64,000 bases of DNA from Algiphilus sp. (GTDB lineage Bacteria; Pseudomonadota; Gammaproteobacteria; Nevskiales; Nevskiaceae): NCBI RefSeq assembly GCF_023145115.1, contig NZ_JAGLEJ010000001.1, positions 88,705-152,704 on the forward strand. Direction: 5' to 3'. Of this stretch, positions 8,840-18,313 are shown piece by piece. The notes beneath the pieces are model-generated. The model made no database searches and was not told the origin of the DNA. It was given only the letters and a program-made list of their open reading frames with translations. Every line of letters begins with the position of its first letter. Within the stretch, counting starts at the first letter, position 1. The position numbers and the translations under genes are program-made.

Positions 8840-9277
8840 TCAGCCGATGCGCTGCAGCCAGTCGTCCACGCCCTGGTCGATGAGCGCCAGCGCGTGCTCG
8901 AAGGCGGCGCGCGGCTGGCGGTAGGGATCGGGCACATCGGCCTCGCCGCGCCAGTGCAGAAGGCGGAAGGTGCGTCCGCGCAGCTGCGGAAGGTGCCGGT
9001 GCAGCCAGTCGAGGTGCGAGCCGTCCAGCGCCAGCACCAGATCGGCCGCGGCCATCAGTCCGGAGGTCGCCTGCTTGCCCCTGTGCGGCGTGATGTCGAT
9101 GCCGCGCTCGGCCATCAGCGCCACCGCGGTCGGGTCGGCCGGATGCCCCTCGAGGGCCCCGGTACCGGCCGAGAACACCTCGGTCAGCCGGTCGCCCGCG
9201 CGCTCGCGCAGCAGAGCCTCGCCCATCGGGCTGCGGCAGATATTGCCGGTACACACCACGCAGATGCGCGAGAACAT
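8840..9277 (-). CDS. Low-molecular-weight protein-tyrosine phosphatase
   Basis: This 145-aa cytoplasmic phosphatase has the catalytic P-loop C9-TGNIC-R15-S at the N-terminus and the general-acid Asp117 in DVPDPYRQP, so all active-site residues of the LMW-PTP family (Wzb/Ptp type) are present. No tyrosine kinase or polysaccharide export genes are nearby, so it may be a general phosphatase rather than a capsule regulator (inference). The ATG at 9275-9277 is the only sensible start. It lies 48 bp downstream of the quinone oxidoreductase gene and may be co-transcribed with it. Confidence 0.93.
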   Translation of the reverse strand: MFSRICVVCTGNICRSPMGEALLRERAGDRLTEVFSAGTGALEGHPADPTAVALMAERGIDITPHRGKQATSGLMAAADLVLALDGSHLDWLHRHLPQLRGRTFRLLHWRGEADVPDPYRQPRAAFEHALALIDQGVDDWLQRIG

Positions 9278-9325
9278 GCAGTCTCCGTCAGGACTTGTAG
9301 GGGCCGCGCACCGCGGCCGGCCGGC

Positions 9326-10300
9326 TCAGGGCAGAAGCGCGATCTTGCCGTTCACGCGCCGTGCGCGCATGTCGGCCAGCGCCTGAGCGGCTTCCTCCAG
9401 CGGATAGGTCTTCGAGATGTGCGGCCGCAGCTTGCCCTCGCTGAACCACGCGAAGAGCTGCTCGAAGTTCTCGAAGTTGACCTTGGGCTCGCGCGCCACG
9501 AAGGCGCCCCAGAACACGCCCACCGCCGAGGCCCCCTTGAGCAGCAGGCGGTTCAGCGCGACCTCGGGAATGCCGCCGGCCGCGAAGCCGATCACCAGAT
9601 AGCGACCGCGCCAGTTGATCGCCGAGAAGCAGTCCTGCGCGAGATCGCCGCCGACCGGATCGAAGATGACATCGGCACCCTGGCCGTTGGTGCGCTTCTT
9701 GACCTCGTCCTTGAAGGAGCCGTGCGAATAGTTGATGGTCTCGTCGGCGCCGTAGTGGCTGGCCAGCGACAGCTTCTCCTGCGTGCTGGCCGCGGCGATC
9801 ACGCGCGCGCCCATGAGCTTGCCGATCTGCACCGCCGCCAGACCGACGCCGCCGCCGGCGCCGAGCACCAGCAGCGTCTCGCCCTCGGCGAGCGCGGCGC
9901 GCTGACGCAGCGCATGGATGACGGTGCCGTAGACCAGCGGAAATGCCGAGGCCTGCGAATAGTCCATCTCGCGCGGGATGGGCATGACGGCCTCGCCCGG
10001 CGCACAGGCCTGATCCGCGAATCCGCCCACCTGCACCAGCGCGGTGACGCGGTCGCCCGGACGCACGTGGCGGATCTTCTCGCCCACCGCGATCACCTCG
10101 CCGGCGACCTCGGAGCCGGGGATGAAGGGCGGCTCGGCGCGCAGCTGGTAGCGCCCCTCGACGATCAGCGTGTCCGGGAAGTTGACGCCGCATGCGTGCA
10201 CCTTGATGCAGACCTCATTCGCCTTGGGCTCGAGATCCGGGCGTTCCTCGACGGCGAGATCGTCGGGGGGACCGAGGGACTTGCAGACGACGGCGCGCAT
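9326..10300 (-). CDS. Zinc-free MDR-family NADPH:quinone oxidoreductase
   Basis: This 324-aa member of the medium-chain dehydrogenase family has the start MRAVVCKSLGPPDDLAVEE, a GroES-like domain (about 1-120), a Rossmann domain with GAGGGVGLAAVQIGKLMGARVIAAAST, and the C-terminal GKIALLP typical of QOR-like proteins. It lacks the structural zinc cysteines of alcohol dehydrogenases. Substrates are probably quinones or enoyl compounds. The ATG at 10298-10300 has a good AGGAG site upstream. An open frame continues about 650 codons further upstream but is only antisense to the M61 peptidase gene. Confidence 0.9.
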   Translation of the reverse strand: MRAVVCKSLGPPDDLAVEERPDLEPKANEVCIKVHACGVNFPDTLIVEGRYQLRAEPPFIPGSEVAGEVIAVGEKIRHVRPGDRVTALVQVGGFADQACAPGEAVMPIPREMDYSQASAFPLVYGTVIHALRQRAALAEGETLLVLGAGGGVGLAAVQIGKLMGARVIAAASTQEKLSLASHYGADETINYSHGSFKDEVKKRTNGQGADVIFDPVGGDLAQDCFSAINWRGRYLVIGFAAGGIPEVALNRLLLKGASAVGVFWGAFVAREPKVNFENFEQLFAWFSEGKLRPHISKTYPLEEAAQALADMRARRVNGKIALLP

Positions 10301-10417
10301 TGCGTTCTCCTGGGGCAGCGCGTGATTTGACGCGAGTGTAGCCAAAAGCCGGCGGTACGGTCCGGCGAAGCGCAACGCTACAATGCCAGCCCTTTCGCCG
10401 CAGGACGGGCAAGCGTC

Positions 10418-12190
10418 TTGGCCAAGCCTTCGCTGCACTTCCACATCCGGCTCGCCGACCCGCAGGCCCATCGCCTGCGCCTGCAGTGCCGCATCGCGGA
10501 ACCGCAGGCCGACGGTCAGGTGCTGCGCCTGGCGAGCTGGACCCGCGGCAGCTACCTGGTGCGCGACTTCGCGCGCCACATCACCTGGCTGCGCGCCGAG
10601 AGCCACGGCCAGCCGGTGTGCTGGCAGCGTCTGGACAAGCGCAGCATCCGCCTCGCGCCGTGCGACGGGCCGCTGGTCGTCGAGTACGAGATCCACGCCT
10701 TCGACCCCAGCGTGCGCAAGGCCTATCTCGACGACAGTCGCGGCTTCATCAACGGCACCTCGGTGTTCTGGCGCGTGGAGGGCCACGACGGCGCCGTCGG
10801 CGTCACCATCGAGCCGCCGCCGCTCGAGGACTGGTGCGCCGCCACCACGCTGACGCCGGTGGACACCGACAAGCGCGGCTTCGGCGACTTCCGCGCCGAC
10901 GACTGGGAAGACCTCGTCGATCACCCGCTGAGCTTCGGACCGCTGCGACGGGTGCGCTTCGCGGCCGACGGCATCGACCACGAGCTCGCCTTCACCGGCC
11001 TGCTGCCGCCGGCGCTGGACGAGGCACGCCTGCGCGAGGATCTGACGCGGGTGTGCGAGACCCAGCGCGCGCTCTTCGGCAACGAACCGGCGCTGGCGCG
11101 TTACCAGTTCCAGACCGCGGTCACCGCCGACAGCTACGGCGGCCTCGAGCACCGCAGCTCCTGCGCGCTGGTGTGCGCGCGCGATGCACTGCCCCTGCAG
11201 GGCGAAACCGAGCGCAAGGCCGCCTATCGCGAGTTCCTCGGGCTGTGCAGCCACGAGTACTTCCACCTCTGGAACGTCAAGCGCATCACGCCGGAAGCCT
11301 TCGCGGCATCCGATCTCGGCGCCGAGGCTTACACCCGCGATCTGTGGGCCTACGAAGGGGTCACCAGCTACTACGACGACTACATGCTGCTGCGCGCCGG
11401 CTGCCTGAGCGTGCAGGAATATCTCGACCTGGTCGCGCGCACCATGACCCGCGTCGGGCGCACGCCCGGCCGCCAGCTGCACAGCCTGGCCGAGTCGAGC
11501 TTCGAGGCGTGGACCAAGTTCTACCAGCCCGACGAGAACCTCCCCAACGCCACCGTCAGCTACTACGCCAAGGGCGCGCTCGCCGCCCTGCTGCTGGACC
11601 TGCGCCTGCGCCGCGACGGCGATACCAGTCTCGACGCCGTCATGCGCAGGCTCTGGCAGGACCACGGCGCCACCGGCACGCCGGCGCCGGAGGGCGCGCT
11701 GGAGCGCGCCGCGCGCGCGCTGTCGGGCATCCCGGAGCTCGGCACCGACCTGCACGGCTGGCTGCGCGGCACCGGCGAGCTGCCGCTGCCCGAGATGCTG
11801 GCCGCGTTCGGCATCCGCTGCGAGCACGACGTCGACGATCAGCATCCCGAGCGGCAGGCCCGCGTCGGGCTGCGCCTGCGCCCGGAGAGCGCCGTGCTGG
11901 CCGGCGTGGTCGAGAACAGCCCGGCGCAGCGCGCAGGCCTGGGCGGCGGCGACGAGCTGGTGGCACTCGGTAGCGCCCGCGTCACCGCGCACAACATCAG
12001 CGCGCGCCTGCTCCGGCTGCGCCCCGGTGAACCGGTGACGGCGCACTACTTCCGCGACCACCAACTGCGCGAGGCACTGCTGGCACCGGAAACCCCGCTC
12101 GCCGATGCCTTCCGGCTCAGGCTCGACGACGACGCCGACAGCGCGGCGCGCGCGCGGCGTGCCGCCTGGCTCGGCGAGGCCGCGGCATGA
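10418..12190 (+). CDS. M61 family (glycyl-aminopeptidase-type) metallopeptidase with PDZ domain
   Basis: This 590-aa protein has an N-terminal beta domain, a thermolysin-like catalytic domain with the zinc motif HEYFH (His279, Glu280, His283) and the third ligand Glu313 in WAYEGVTSYYDDYML, and a C-terminal PDZ domain (about 470-570, ENSPAQRAGLGGGDELVAL). The family includes Sphingomonas glycyl aminopeptidase. No signal peptide is obvious, so a cytoplasmic location is likely. The start appears to be TTG at 10418 preceded by an AGGA site; the nearby ATG at 10383 is out of frame. Its stop overlaps plsY (ATGA). Confidence 0.9.
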   Translation: MAKPSLHFHIRLADPQAHRLRLQCRIAEPQADGQVLRLASWTRGSYLVRDFARHITWLRAESHGQPVCWQRLDKRSIRLAPCDGPLVVEYEIHAFDPSVRKAYLDDSRGFINGTSVFWRVEGHDGAVGVTIEPPPLEDWCAATTLTPVDTDKRGFGDFRADDWEDLVDHPLSFGPLRRVRFAADGIDHELAFTGLLPPALDEARLREDLTRVCETQRALFGNEPALARYQFQTAVTADSYGGLEHRSSCALVCARDALPLQGETERKAAYREFLGLCSHEYFHLWNVKRITPEAFAASDLGAEAYTRDLWAYEGVTSYYDDYMLLRAGCLSVQEYLDLVARTMTRVGRTPGRQLHSLAESSFEAWTKFYQPDENLPNATVSYYAKGALAALLLDLRLRRDGDTSLDAVMRRLWQDHGATGTPAPEGALERAARALSGIPELGTDLHGWLRGTGELPLPEMLAAFGIRCEHDVDDQHPERQARVGLRLRPESAVLAGVVENSPAQRAGLGGGDELVALGSARVTAHNISARLLRLRPGEPVTAHYFRDHQLREALLAPETPLADAFRLRLDDDADSAARARRAAWLGEAAA

Positions 12191-12840
12191 GCCCGTTCCT
12201 GGCCGGTGTCCTGTGCGCCCTCGGCGGCTACCTGCTCGGCACCGTGCTGGGCGGGTCGCTGATGGCACGCCTGCGCGGTGTCGATCTGCGCAGCAGCGGC
12301 TCGGGCAACGTCGGCGCCACCAATGCGCTGCGCGCCGGCGGTGCGCGACTCGCCATTCCGGTGCTGGCCATCGACATCGGCAAGGGCGTGCTGGCGGTGC
12401 TGCTGCTGCCGTGGCTGCTCGGCGGCGCCGCCAATCCGGAGCCGCTCGGCTTCATCGCCGGCGTCGCGGCGGCGGTCGGCCACTGCTATCCGGTGTGGAC
12501 CGGCTTCCGCGGCGGCAAGGGCGTGGCGACACTGGCCGGCGTGTTCGCGGTGCTGCTGCCGGGCATCTTCGCGATCATGCTCGGCGTCTTCCTGCTCACC
12601 GCGCTCGCCACCGGCTACATCGGCCTGGCCAGCACGCTGGCCGCGGTCACGGCGGTGGCATGCGGCCTGATCGTGCCGGCCGATCAACTGCCCGACGGCG
12701 CCGCGCCCTTCGTTATGGCGATGGCGGCGCTGGTCATCTTCAAGCACCGCGAGAATCTGCAGCGCCTGCTGCAGGGCACCGAGGTGCGCATGGAGCGCAT
12801 CGCGCTGCTGCGGCGATGGCTGATCCGCAACCGGAACTGA
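12187..12840 (+). CDS. plsY: Glycerol-3-phosphate acyltransferase PlsY
   Basis: This 217-aa integral membrane protein with about five transmembrane segments acylates glycerol-3-phosphate using acyl-phosphate, the first step of phospholipid synthesis. The three PlsY loop motifs are visible: GSGNVGATNALR, GHCYPVWTGFRGGKGVAT and the C-terminal FKHRENLQRLLQGTE. The start overlaps the peptidase stop by ATGA. The 3' end overlaps birA by 25 bp. Confidence 0.95.
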   Translation: MSPFLAGVLCALGGYLLGTVLGGSLMARLRGVDLRSSGSGNVGATNALRAGGARLAIPVLAIDIGKGVLAVLLLPWLLGGAANPEPLGFIAGVAAAVGHCYPVWTGFRGGKGVATLAGVFAVLLPGIFAIMLGVFLLTALATGYIGLASTLAAVTAVACGLIVPADQLPDGAAPFVMAMAALVIFKHRENLQRLLQGTEVRMERIALLRRWLIRNRN

Positions 12841-13787
12841 GCGCGCTGCTGCGCGCGCTCGCCGACGGCGACTGGCACTCCGGCGAGCAGCTCGCCATGC
12901 GCGCCGGCTGCTCACGCGCGGCCCTGGCCAAGCGCGTGGCGCGCCTGAAGCGCGACTACGCACTCGACATCGCCGCCACCGCGGGCCGCGGCTATCGCCT
13001 CGCCGAGCCGCTGGATCCGCTCGATGCCGAGGCCATGCGCGATGCGCTGCGCGCGCGCACCGACACCGTCACCGTGCTCGATACCGTCGATTCGACCAAT
13101 CGCTGGCTGCTCGACGCCCCGCCGAGCGCCGATCCGCAGGTCTGCACCGCGGAGATGCAGAGTGCCGGCCGCGGCCGGCGTGGCCGGGACTGGGCGTCGC
13201 CGTTCGGCCGCAGCCTGTATCTGTCGGTGTCGTGGCACTTCGCGCACACGGCGGCTGCGCTCGGCGCCCTCCCGCTGGCGATGGGCTGCGCCGCGGCCGA
13301 CGCGCTGGAGGCCGCCGGCGCGCGCGCGGTCGGCCTCAAGTGGCCGAACGATCTGGTGGTCGACGGTGGCAAGCTCGGCGGGCTGCTCATCGAGGCGCGC
13401 GGCGAGATGGGCGGCAGCTTCCGCGTGGTGGTCGGCCTGGGCGTGAACGTATACCGCCATGCCGGCCTCGATGCCCTCGATCAGCCGGCCGTGGCGCTTG
13501 CCGACTGCGTGACCGGCGCGCCGCCCGCGCGCAGCGCGCTGTGCGCGGCGCTCGCGGACGCCATGCTGGCGGGCTGCGCACGCTTCGCCGAGCAGGGTCT
13601 CGACGCGTTCCGCGATGCCTTCGCGCGCCGCGACGTGCTGCGCGACCGCCCGGTGACCGTGCACGCCGCCAGCGCCTGGCAGGGCATCGCGCGCGGGGTG
13701 GACCCGAGCGGCGCGCTGCTGGTGGCCGACGCCACCGGGGCACTGCAGGCGGTGCACGCCGGCGATGTCTCGGTGCGACCGGCATGA
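12816..13787 (+). CDS. birA: Bifunctional biotin ligase / biotin operon repressor BirA
   Basis: This 323-aa protein has an N-terminal winged helix (about 1-65, GEQLAMRAGCSRAALAKRVARLKRDY), a central biotin-ligase domain with SAGRGRRGRDWASP and GLKWPNDLVVDGGKLGG, and a C-terminal SH3-like domain. It makes biotinyl-AMP, transfers biotin to acetyl-CoA carboxylase, and with its wHTH can act as a repressor. The ATG at 12816 lies within the end of plsY and gives the expected N-terminus. It overlaps coaX by ATGA. Confidence 0.94.
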   Translation: MADPQPELSALLRALADGDWHSGEQLAMRAGCSRAALAKRVARLKRDYALDIAATAGRGYRLAEPLDPLDAEAMRDALRARTDTVTVLDTVDSTNRWLLDAPPSADPQVCTAEMQSAGRGRRGRDWASPFGRSLYLSVSWHFAHTAAALGALPLAMGCAAADALEAAGARAVGLKWPNDLVVDGGKLGGLLIEARGEMGGSFRVVVGLGVNVYRHAGLDALDQPAVALADCVTGAPPARSALCAALADAMLAGCARFAEQGLDAFRDAFARRDVLRDRPVTVHAASAWQGIARGVDPSGALLVADATGALQAVHAGDVSVRPA

Positions 13788-14488
13788 GCCGGGTGCTGAT
13801 CGACATCGGCAACACCCGTCTGAAGTGGCGCGCGGGCGACGCCGCGGCGGTGGCGTGGCACGCCCACGACGGCGACCCGGTGACGGCGCTGCGGACGCTG
13901 CCGGCACTGGCGGGCGCGGAAGTGCTGATCGCCCAGGTCATGGGCGCGACCACGCGCGACGCGCTGCGCGCGGCCGCCGCGGCGGCCGGCGCGAGCGCGG
14001 TACGCTTCGCGGATACCGAAGCCGAGCGTGACGGGCTGCGCATCGCCTACGACGACCCCGCGCGCCTGGGGGTGGACCGCTTCCTGGCCATGCTGGCGCT
14101 GTGGCGCGAGCTGCGCGGCCCCTTCCTGGTGGCCAGCGCCGGCACCGCGCTGACGGTCGACATCGTGGACGCCGAGGGCCGCCATCTGGGCGGCTACATC
14201 GCCCCCGGCCTGCACGCCATGCGCAGCGCGGTGCTCGACCGCACGCGCTTTCCGCACGCCTTCGACGCGCCGGCCGACGGCCGCCCCGGCACCAGCACGG
14301 AGGGCTGCGTGGCCGAGGCCGCGCTGGCGGCATCGCTGGGTCTGCTGGAGCGCTGCCGGCGCGACCATGACGGCCCCGCCTTCCTCAGCGGGGGCGACGC
14401 CGCCACGCTGCTGCCGCACCTCGACCCGACGGCATGGCAGACCCGCGAGCACGTGGTCCTGGACGGCCTCGCCGCGCTCGACGCCTGA
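13784..14488 (+). CDS. coaX: Type III pantothenate kinase
   Basis: This 234-aa CoaX protein carries out the first step of coenzyme A synthesis (pantothenate to 4'-phosphopantothenate). It shows the ASKHA-fold phosphate motif IDIGNTRLKWR near the N-terminus, GVDRFLAMLA, GTALTVDIVDAEGRHLGGYIAPG and the C-terminal LSGGDA. The birA-coaX pair is a common bacterial arrangement, and the ATGA overlap implies co-translation. Confidence 0.94.
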   Translation: MSRVLIDIGNTRLKWRAGDAAAVAWHAHDGDPVTALRTLPALAGAEVLIAQVMGATTRDALRAAAAAAGASAVRFADTEAERDGLRIAYDDPARLGVDRFLAMLALWRELRGPFLVASAGTALTVDIVDAEGRHLGGYIAPGLHAMRSAVLDRTRFPHAFDAPADGRPGTSTEGCVAEAALAASLGLLERCRRDHDGPAFLSGGDAATLLPHLDPTAWQTREHVVLDGLAALDA

Positions 14489-14522
14489 CCGCGCCGCCGG
14501 ACTGCGGCATGCTGGGTCCATC

Positions 14523-15329
14523 ATGAGCATCCTCCAGCTGCCGCACGCACCGCCCCGCATCCTGCTGTTCGACTGGCACGCCACGCTGGTCGACACGCTC
14601 GACGCCATGTACCACGCGGTCGACGACGTGCTGCCCCGGCTGGCCGAGCTGGGCCTGGTCGAGCGCCTGCTCAGGCCGGAGGACTCCAAGACCGTCGAGG
14701 ACGCCAAGCTGGTCAAGTACGTGCGCGAACACGCGCGCCTGCACCCCAAGATCCGCGCCGAACGCAAGATCTCGCGCACCGACATCTTCGAGGTGCTGTT
14801 CGGCCCCGACCAGGAGGCCAAGAAGATCATCCACGCCGCCTTCGACGCGAGCTACGCCAAGGTCTTCGGCGAGGTCCATCCGCTCGAGCCCGACGCGCGC
14901 ACGCACCTGCAGGCGATGCGCGACAGGGACCTGCAGCTGGGCGTGCTGTCCAACCGCAGCCGCCAGTTCATGGCGCACGAGATCTTCGCGGTGGACGGCA
15001 CCGGCTGGGTGGATCTCTTCGACTGCATGGCCTGCGGCGACGACGTGGCCCACCGCAAGCCCGAGCCGGACCTCATCCTCAAGGCGCTGGCCGACCTCGA
15101 CGCGGAACCGAACCTCGGCTGCTGGTACATCGGCGACAGCACCACCGACGTGATCTCGGCGGCGCGCGCCGGCGTCACGCCGATCTTCTACAACGGCGCC
15201 GGCTGGGATCAGGACTGGATCGACCACATCTTCCCGCAGACCGTGCGTCACCCCTACGCGCCGCACGCAGTGGTGCGCGACCTGCCCGAGCTGCTGGCGC
15301 TGGTCGAGCAGTTCCTGGCCGTCAGCTGA
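14523..15329 (+). CDS. HAD-superfamily hydrolase with atypical motif I (DWHAT)
   Basis: This 268-aa protein has the HAD fold landmarks: motif I FDWHATLVDT (Asp17 as nucleophile), motif II LSNRS, the Lys in HRKPEPDLI and motif IV YIGDSTTD. In motif I the usual second Asp (DxD) is replaced by His19, so general acid catalysis must differ or the substrate is not a common phosphomonoester. The cap is helical (about 25-115). The ATG at 14523 sits 34 bp after coaX. Function unknown; phosphoglycolate-phosphatase-like annotation would be over-precise. Confidence 0.85.
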   Translation: MSILQLPHAPPRILLFDWHATLVDTLDAMYHAVDDVLPRLAELGLVERLLRPEDSKTVEDAKLVKYVREHARLHPKIRAERKISRTDIFEVLFGPDQEAKKIIHAAFDASYAKVFGEVHPLEPDARTHLQAMRDRDLQLGVLSNRSRQFMAHEIFAVDGTGWVDLFDCMACGDDVAHRKPEPDLILKALADLDAEPNLGCWYIGDSTTDVISAARAGVTPIFYNGAGWDQDWIDHIFPQTVRHPYAPHAVVRDLPELLALVEQFLAVS

Positions 15330-15394
15330 GGCGTTGCCGGGCACGCCGAGGCGCGTGCGATACTGGGAGGTCGTTCCGCAGCCGTGCCGCGCCC

Positions 15395-16432
<1,038 letters not shown>

Positions 16433-16463
16433 GACCGCCGCCGGCACCACCCTGAACGAGAAC

Positions 16464-16493
16464 GCCGGCCCGCCGCGTTGGCGACGGGCCGGC
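16464..16493. terminator. GC-rich hairpin between convergent genes
   Basis: A 9-bp perfect stem (GCCGGCCCG/CGGGCCGGC) with a 12-nt loop lies between the 3' ends of moaA and the leftward lipoprotein gene. The position suits a bidirectional terminator, but there is no T-run on either side, so it is only a candidate. Confidence 0.45.
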
Positions 16494-16521
16494 GCGATGA
16501 TCGCCGCGCTGACGCGGGTCT

Positions 16522-18072
16522 CTAGTCGCTCAGACCGTCGATCAGCACGAAGCGGACGCCGGCCGGATCGTTGGCGCGGGTGCCGGTCGCCAGCTTGCCG
16601 TCGGCCGACAGCTCGGCGGTGAAGAACTGCTGCTCGACCGCCGTGCCGGTGTTGGTGACCTCGTCGTGCGGCAGCAGGATCAGGCCGTCGTCGTCCACCG
16701 AAGTGTCGAGCTCGCCGTCCGCGGTGAGCACGTAGATCGCCGGCACGCCGCCGTAGTAGCCGACGTGCACGCTGCGGTCGTCGGGCAGCATCACCATGTC
16801 GCGGCCACGCTCCTCGGTGGAGATCTCCTCGGCGTCGGCCGGGTCGGTGCCCTCGGACTGGATGGCCTGCGTACCGGGCGCGTCGGGATTGCCGTAGTCC
16901 GGATCGATGCCCGTGCCATCGAGCACGCGGAAGGCGACCAGGTCGTTCTCGTCGGTGTCGTCGTAGACGGACAGCGGACCGGTATCCGGAGCGGTGCCGG
17001 CGTTGGCACGGCCGTAGCCGGTGGTGACGTAGTCGCCGTCGGACTGCGCGACGGCGGCGTAAGCCTCGGCGAAGCCACCGGCTGCCCGGAACGGATTGAA
17101 GATCGCGACCCCGTCCTGGGCAGGGATGGCCGGCGGAGCCGGCACCACGAACCCGCCGAAGTCGGTGTCCAGGGAGCCGTCCGGGCTGAGCTTGATGAGC
17201 ACGACGTGATTGCTCTGGCCGTCACCGAAGTTCGTGTAGCCGACGCTGAGGATGCTGCCGTCGGCCTCCAGGCTGGCGCGGCGCGCGTTGTCGGTGCTGT
17301 TCTCGCCGCGGGGCGTGCTGTAGGCAAAGGCTGCGCCGCCGCTGAAACCGGCGTCGACCGTGCCGTCGTCGGCCATCAGGCGCGTGACGTAGCGATCGCG
17401 GTCGGTGGCCTGGGCACCACCGAAGGTCTCGCCGTTGGCAGCGGGACCGTAGCCGTTGACCACGACACGCTCCTCGTCACCGGTGGTATCGAGCAGGAGA
17501 TCGTAGGCGGTGTCGCTCGGGGCGCCGTCCGGGAAGGCACCGTTGTCCGCGTTCGCCCAGCCGAAGACGACCTCCTGTACGCCGGCCGCGAGGCCGCTGC
17601 CGGCGCCACCGTCGTCGCCGTAGCCGGCGTCGATGGCGAAGTCGCTGTCGGCGTCGAGTCGCACCAGATAGACACTCTGGCCGGACTCGCCATCGGCCGC
17701 GTTGACGACGAACAGGAGATCGCCGTCGGCGAGCTCGACGATGCCGTAGGGCACCTCGTCGCCACCATCCTTGATATTGAGGCTCAGGACGCCGTCGGTC
17801 CCGAAATCGGTGTTGACGCTGCCGTCGTCGTTGTAGCCGAGGATGACGGTGCGGTCGTCCTCCTGGTCGCTGTAACCGATGGCGTATATGCCGCTGCTGG
17901 CGTGGACGATGCCGTTGATGCCGTTGGCATCGGCCGAGTCGCGCTGAACGATGCTGATCGACGGCTCAGGGTCCGGCGAAGAGCCGCCATTGTTGTTGCT
18001 GTCGCTGCAGGCGACCAGCATCACGGGCAGCAGCGCAGCGGCCCAGATCGGGTTGTTTGTACGAGTGTTCAT
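16522..18072 (-). CDS. Secreted acidic lipoprotein with delta-60/DSLD-type beta repeats
   Basis: This 516-aa protein has a lipoprotein signal (LLPVMLVAC, lipid Cys22), then an Asn/Ser/Pro-rich linker and several repeats carrying the pattern DGSxDxxFG(T)DG and R-x-x-L-x-A-D-G. This resembles the delta-60/DUF5122 beta-propeller-type repeats found in extracellular proteins. It is very rich in Asp, typical of proteins exposed to salty medium. No enzymatic motif is seen. It is divergent from the imelysin-HTTM-TonB receptor genes, and its start is immediately preceded by a Fur-like palindrome, so iron control is possible (inference). Confidence 0.75.
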   Translation of the reverse strand: MNTRTNNPIWAAALLPVMLVACSDSNNNGGSSPDPEPSISIVQRDSADANGINGIVHASSGIYAIGYSDQEDDRTVILGYNDDGSVNTDFGTDGVLSLNIKDGGDEVPYGIVELADGDLLFVVNAADGESGQSVYLVRLDADSDFAIDAGYGDDGGAGSGLAAGVQEVVFGWANADNGAFPDGAPSDTAYDLLLDTTGDEERVVVNGYGPAANGETFGGAQATDRDRYVTRLMADDGTVDAGFSGGAAFAYSTPRGENSTDNARRASLEADGSILSVGYTNFGDGQSNHVVLIKLSPDGSLDTDFGGFVVPAPPAIPAQDGVAIFNPFRAAGGFAEAYAAVAQSDGDYVTTGYGRANAGTAPDTGPLSVYDDTDENDLVAFRVLDGTGIDPDYGNPDAPGTQAIQSEGTDPADAEEISTEERGRDMVMLPDDRSVHVGYYGGVPAIYVLTADGELDTSVDDDGLILLPHDEVTNTGTAVEQQFFTAELSADGKLATGTRANDPAGVRFVLIDGLSD

Positions 18073-18078
18073 GATTTA

Positions 18079-18095
18079 ACGAGAACGCTTCTCAT
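18079..18095. promoter_or_regulatory. Fur-like operator (candidate) at the lipoprotein start
   Basis: The inverted repeat GAGAA-CGC-TTCTC (18081-18093) sits directly upstream of the leftward lipoprotein start codon. It resembles Fur sites of the GAGAATnATTCTC type. It lies in the divergent region shared with a TonB-receptor operon, which supports iron regulation. Predicted by eye only. Confidence 0.5.
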
Positions 18096-18148
18096 GTGTA
18101 TGGGGATTCACTTTTTGCCCGAAGGTCATTAGATTGTCAAATGGTATT

Positions 18149-18165
18149 GATAGCGAGTTGCTATT
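18149..18165. promoter_or_regulatory. Second weak Fur-like inverted repeat
   Basis: ATAGC-GAGTT-GCTAT (18150-18164), preceded by TATTG, lies between the Fur-like palindrome and the imelysin gene. It is AT-richer than its surroundings and could be a second Fur site or promoter part for the rightward iron-type genes. The match is weak. Confidence 0.3.
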
Positions 18166-18313
18166 CGATGCGCGATAGACGCCTGCTCCGCCGCGCGCGG
18201 GAGGCACGTACAACCACGACCGTCGCCGTCGCGGCGCCGTCCCGAACGGACCGCCCGGCGGACATCCGCTGCCCGCCGGCCCGCCCGCTCCAACCGAACC
18301 CGAGTAACGCGCC

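Noticed and set aside
10301..12268. Extension of the quinone oxidoreductase frame by about 650 codons
   Set aside because: The family N-terminus begins at 10300 with a good ribosome binding site; the extension is antisense to the M61 peptidase.
16666..18132. 488-codon plus-strand frame over the lipoprotein
   Set aside because: Antisense shadow of the repeat-rich lipoprotein; Val/Gly/Ala/Asp-rich with no domain pattern.
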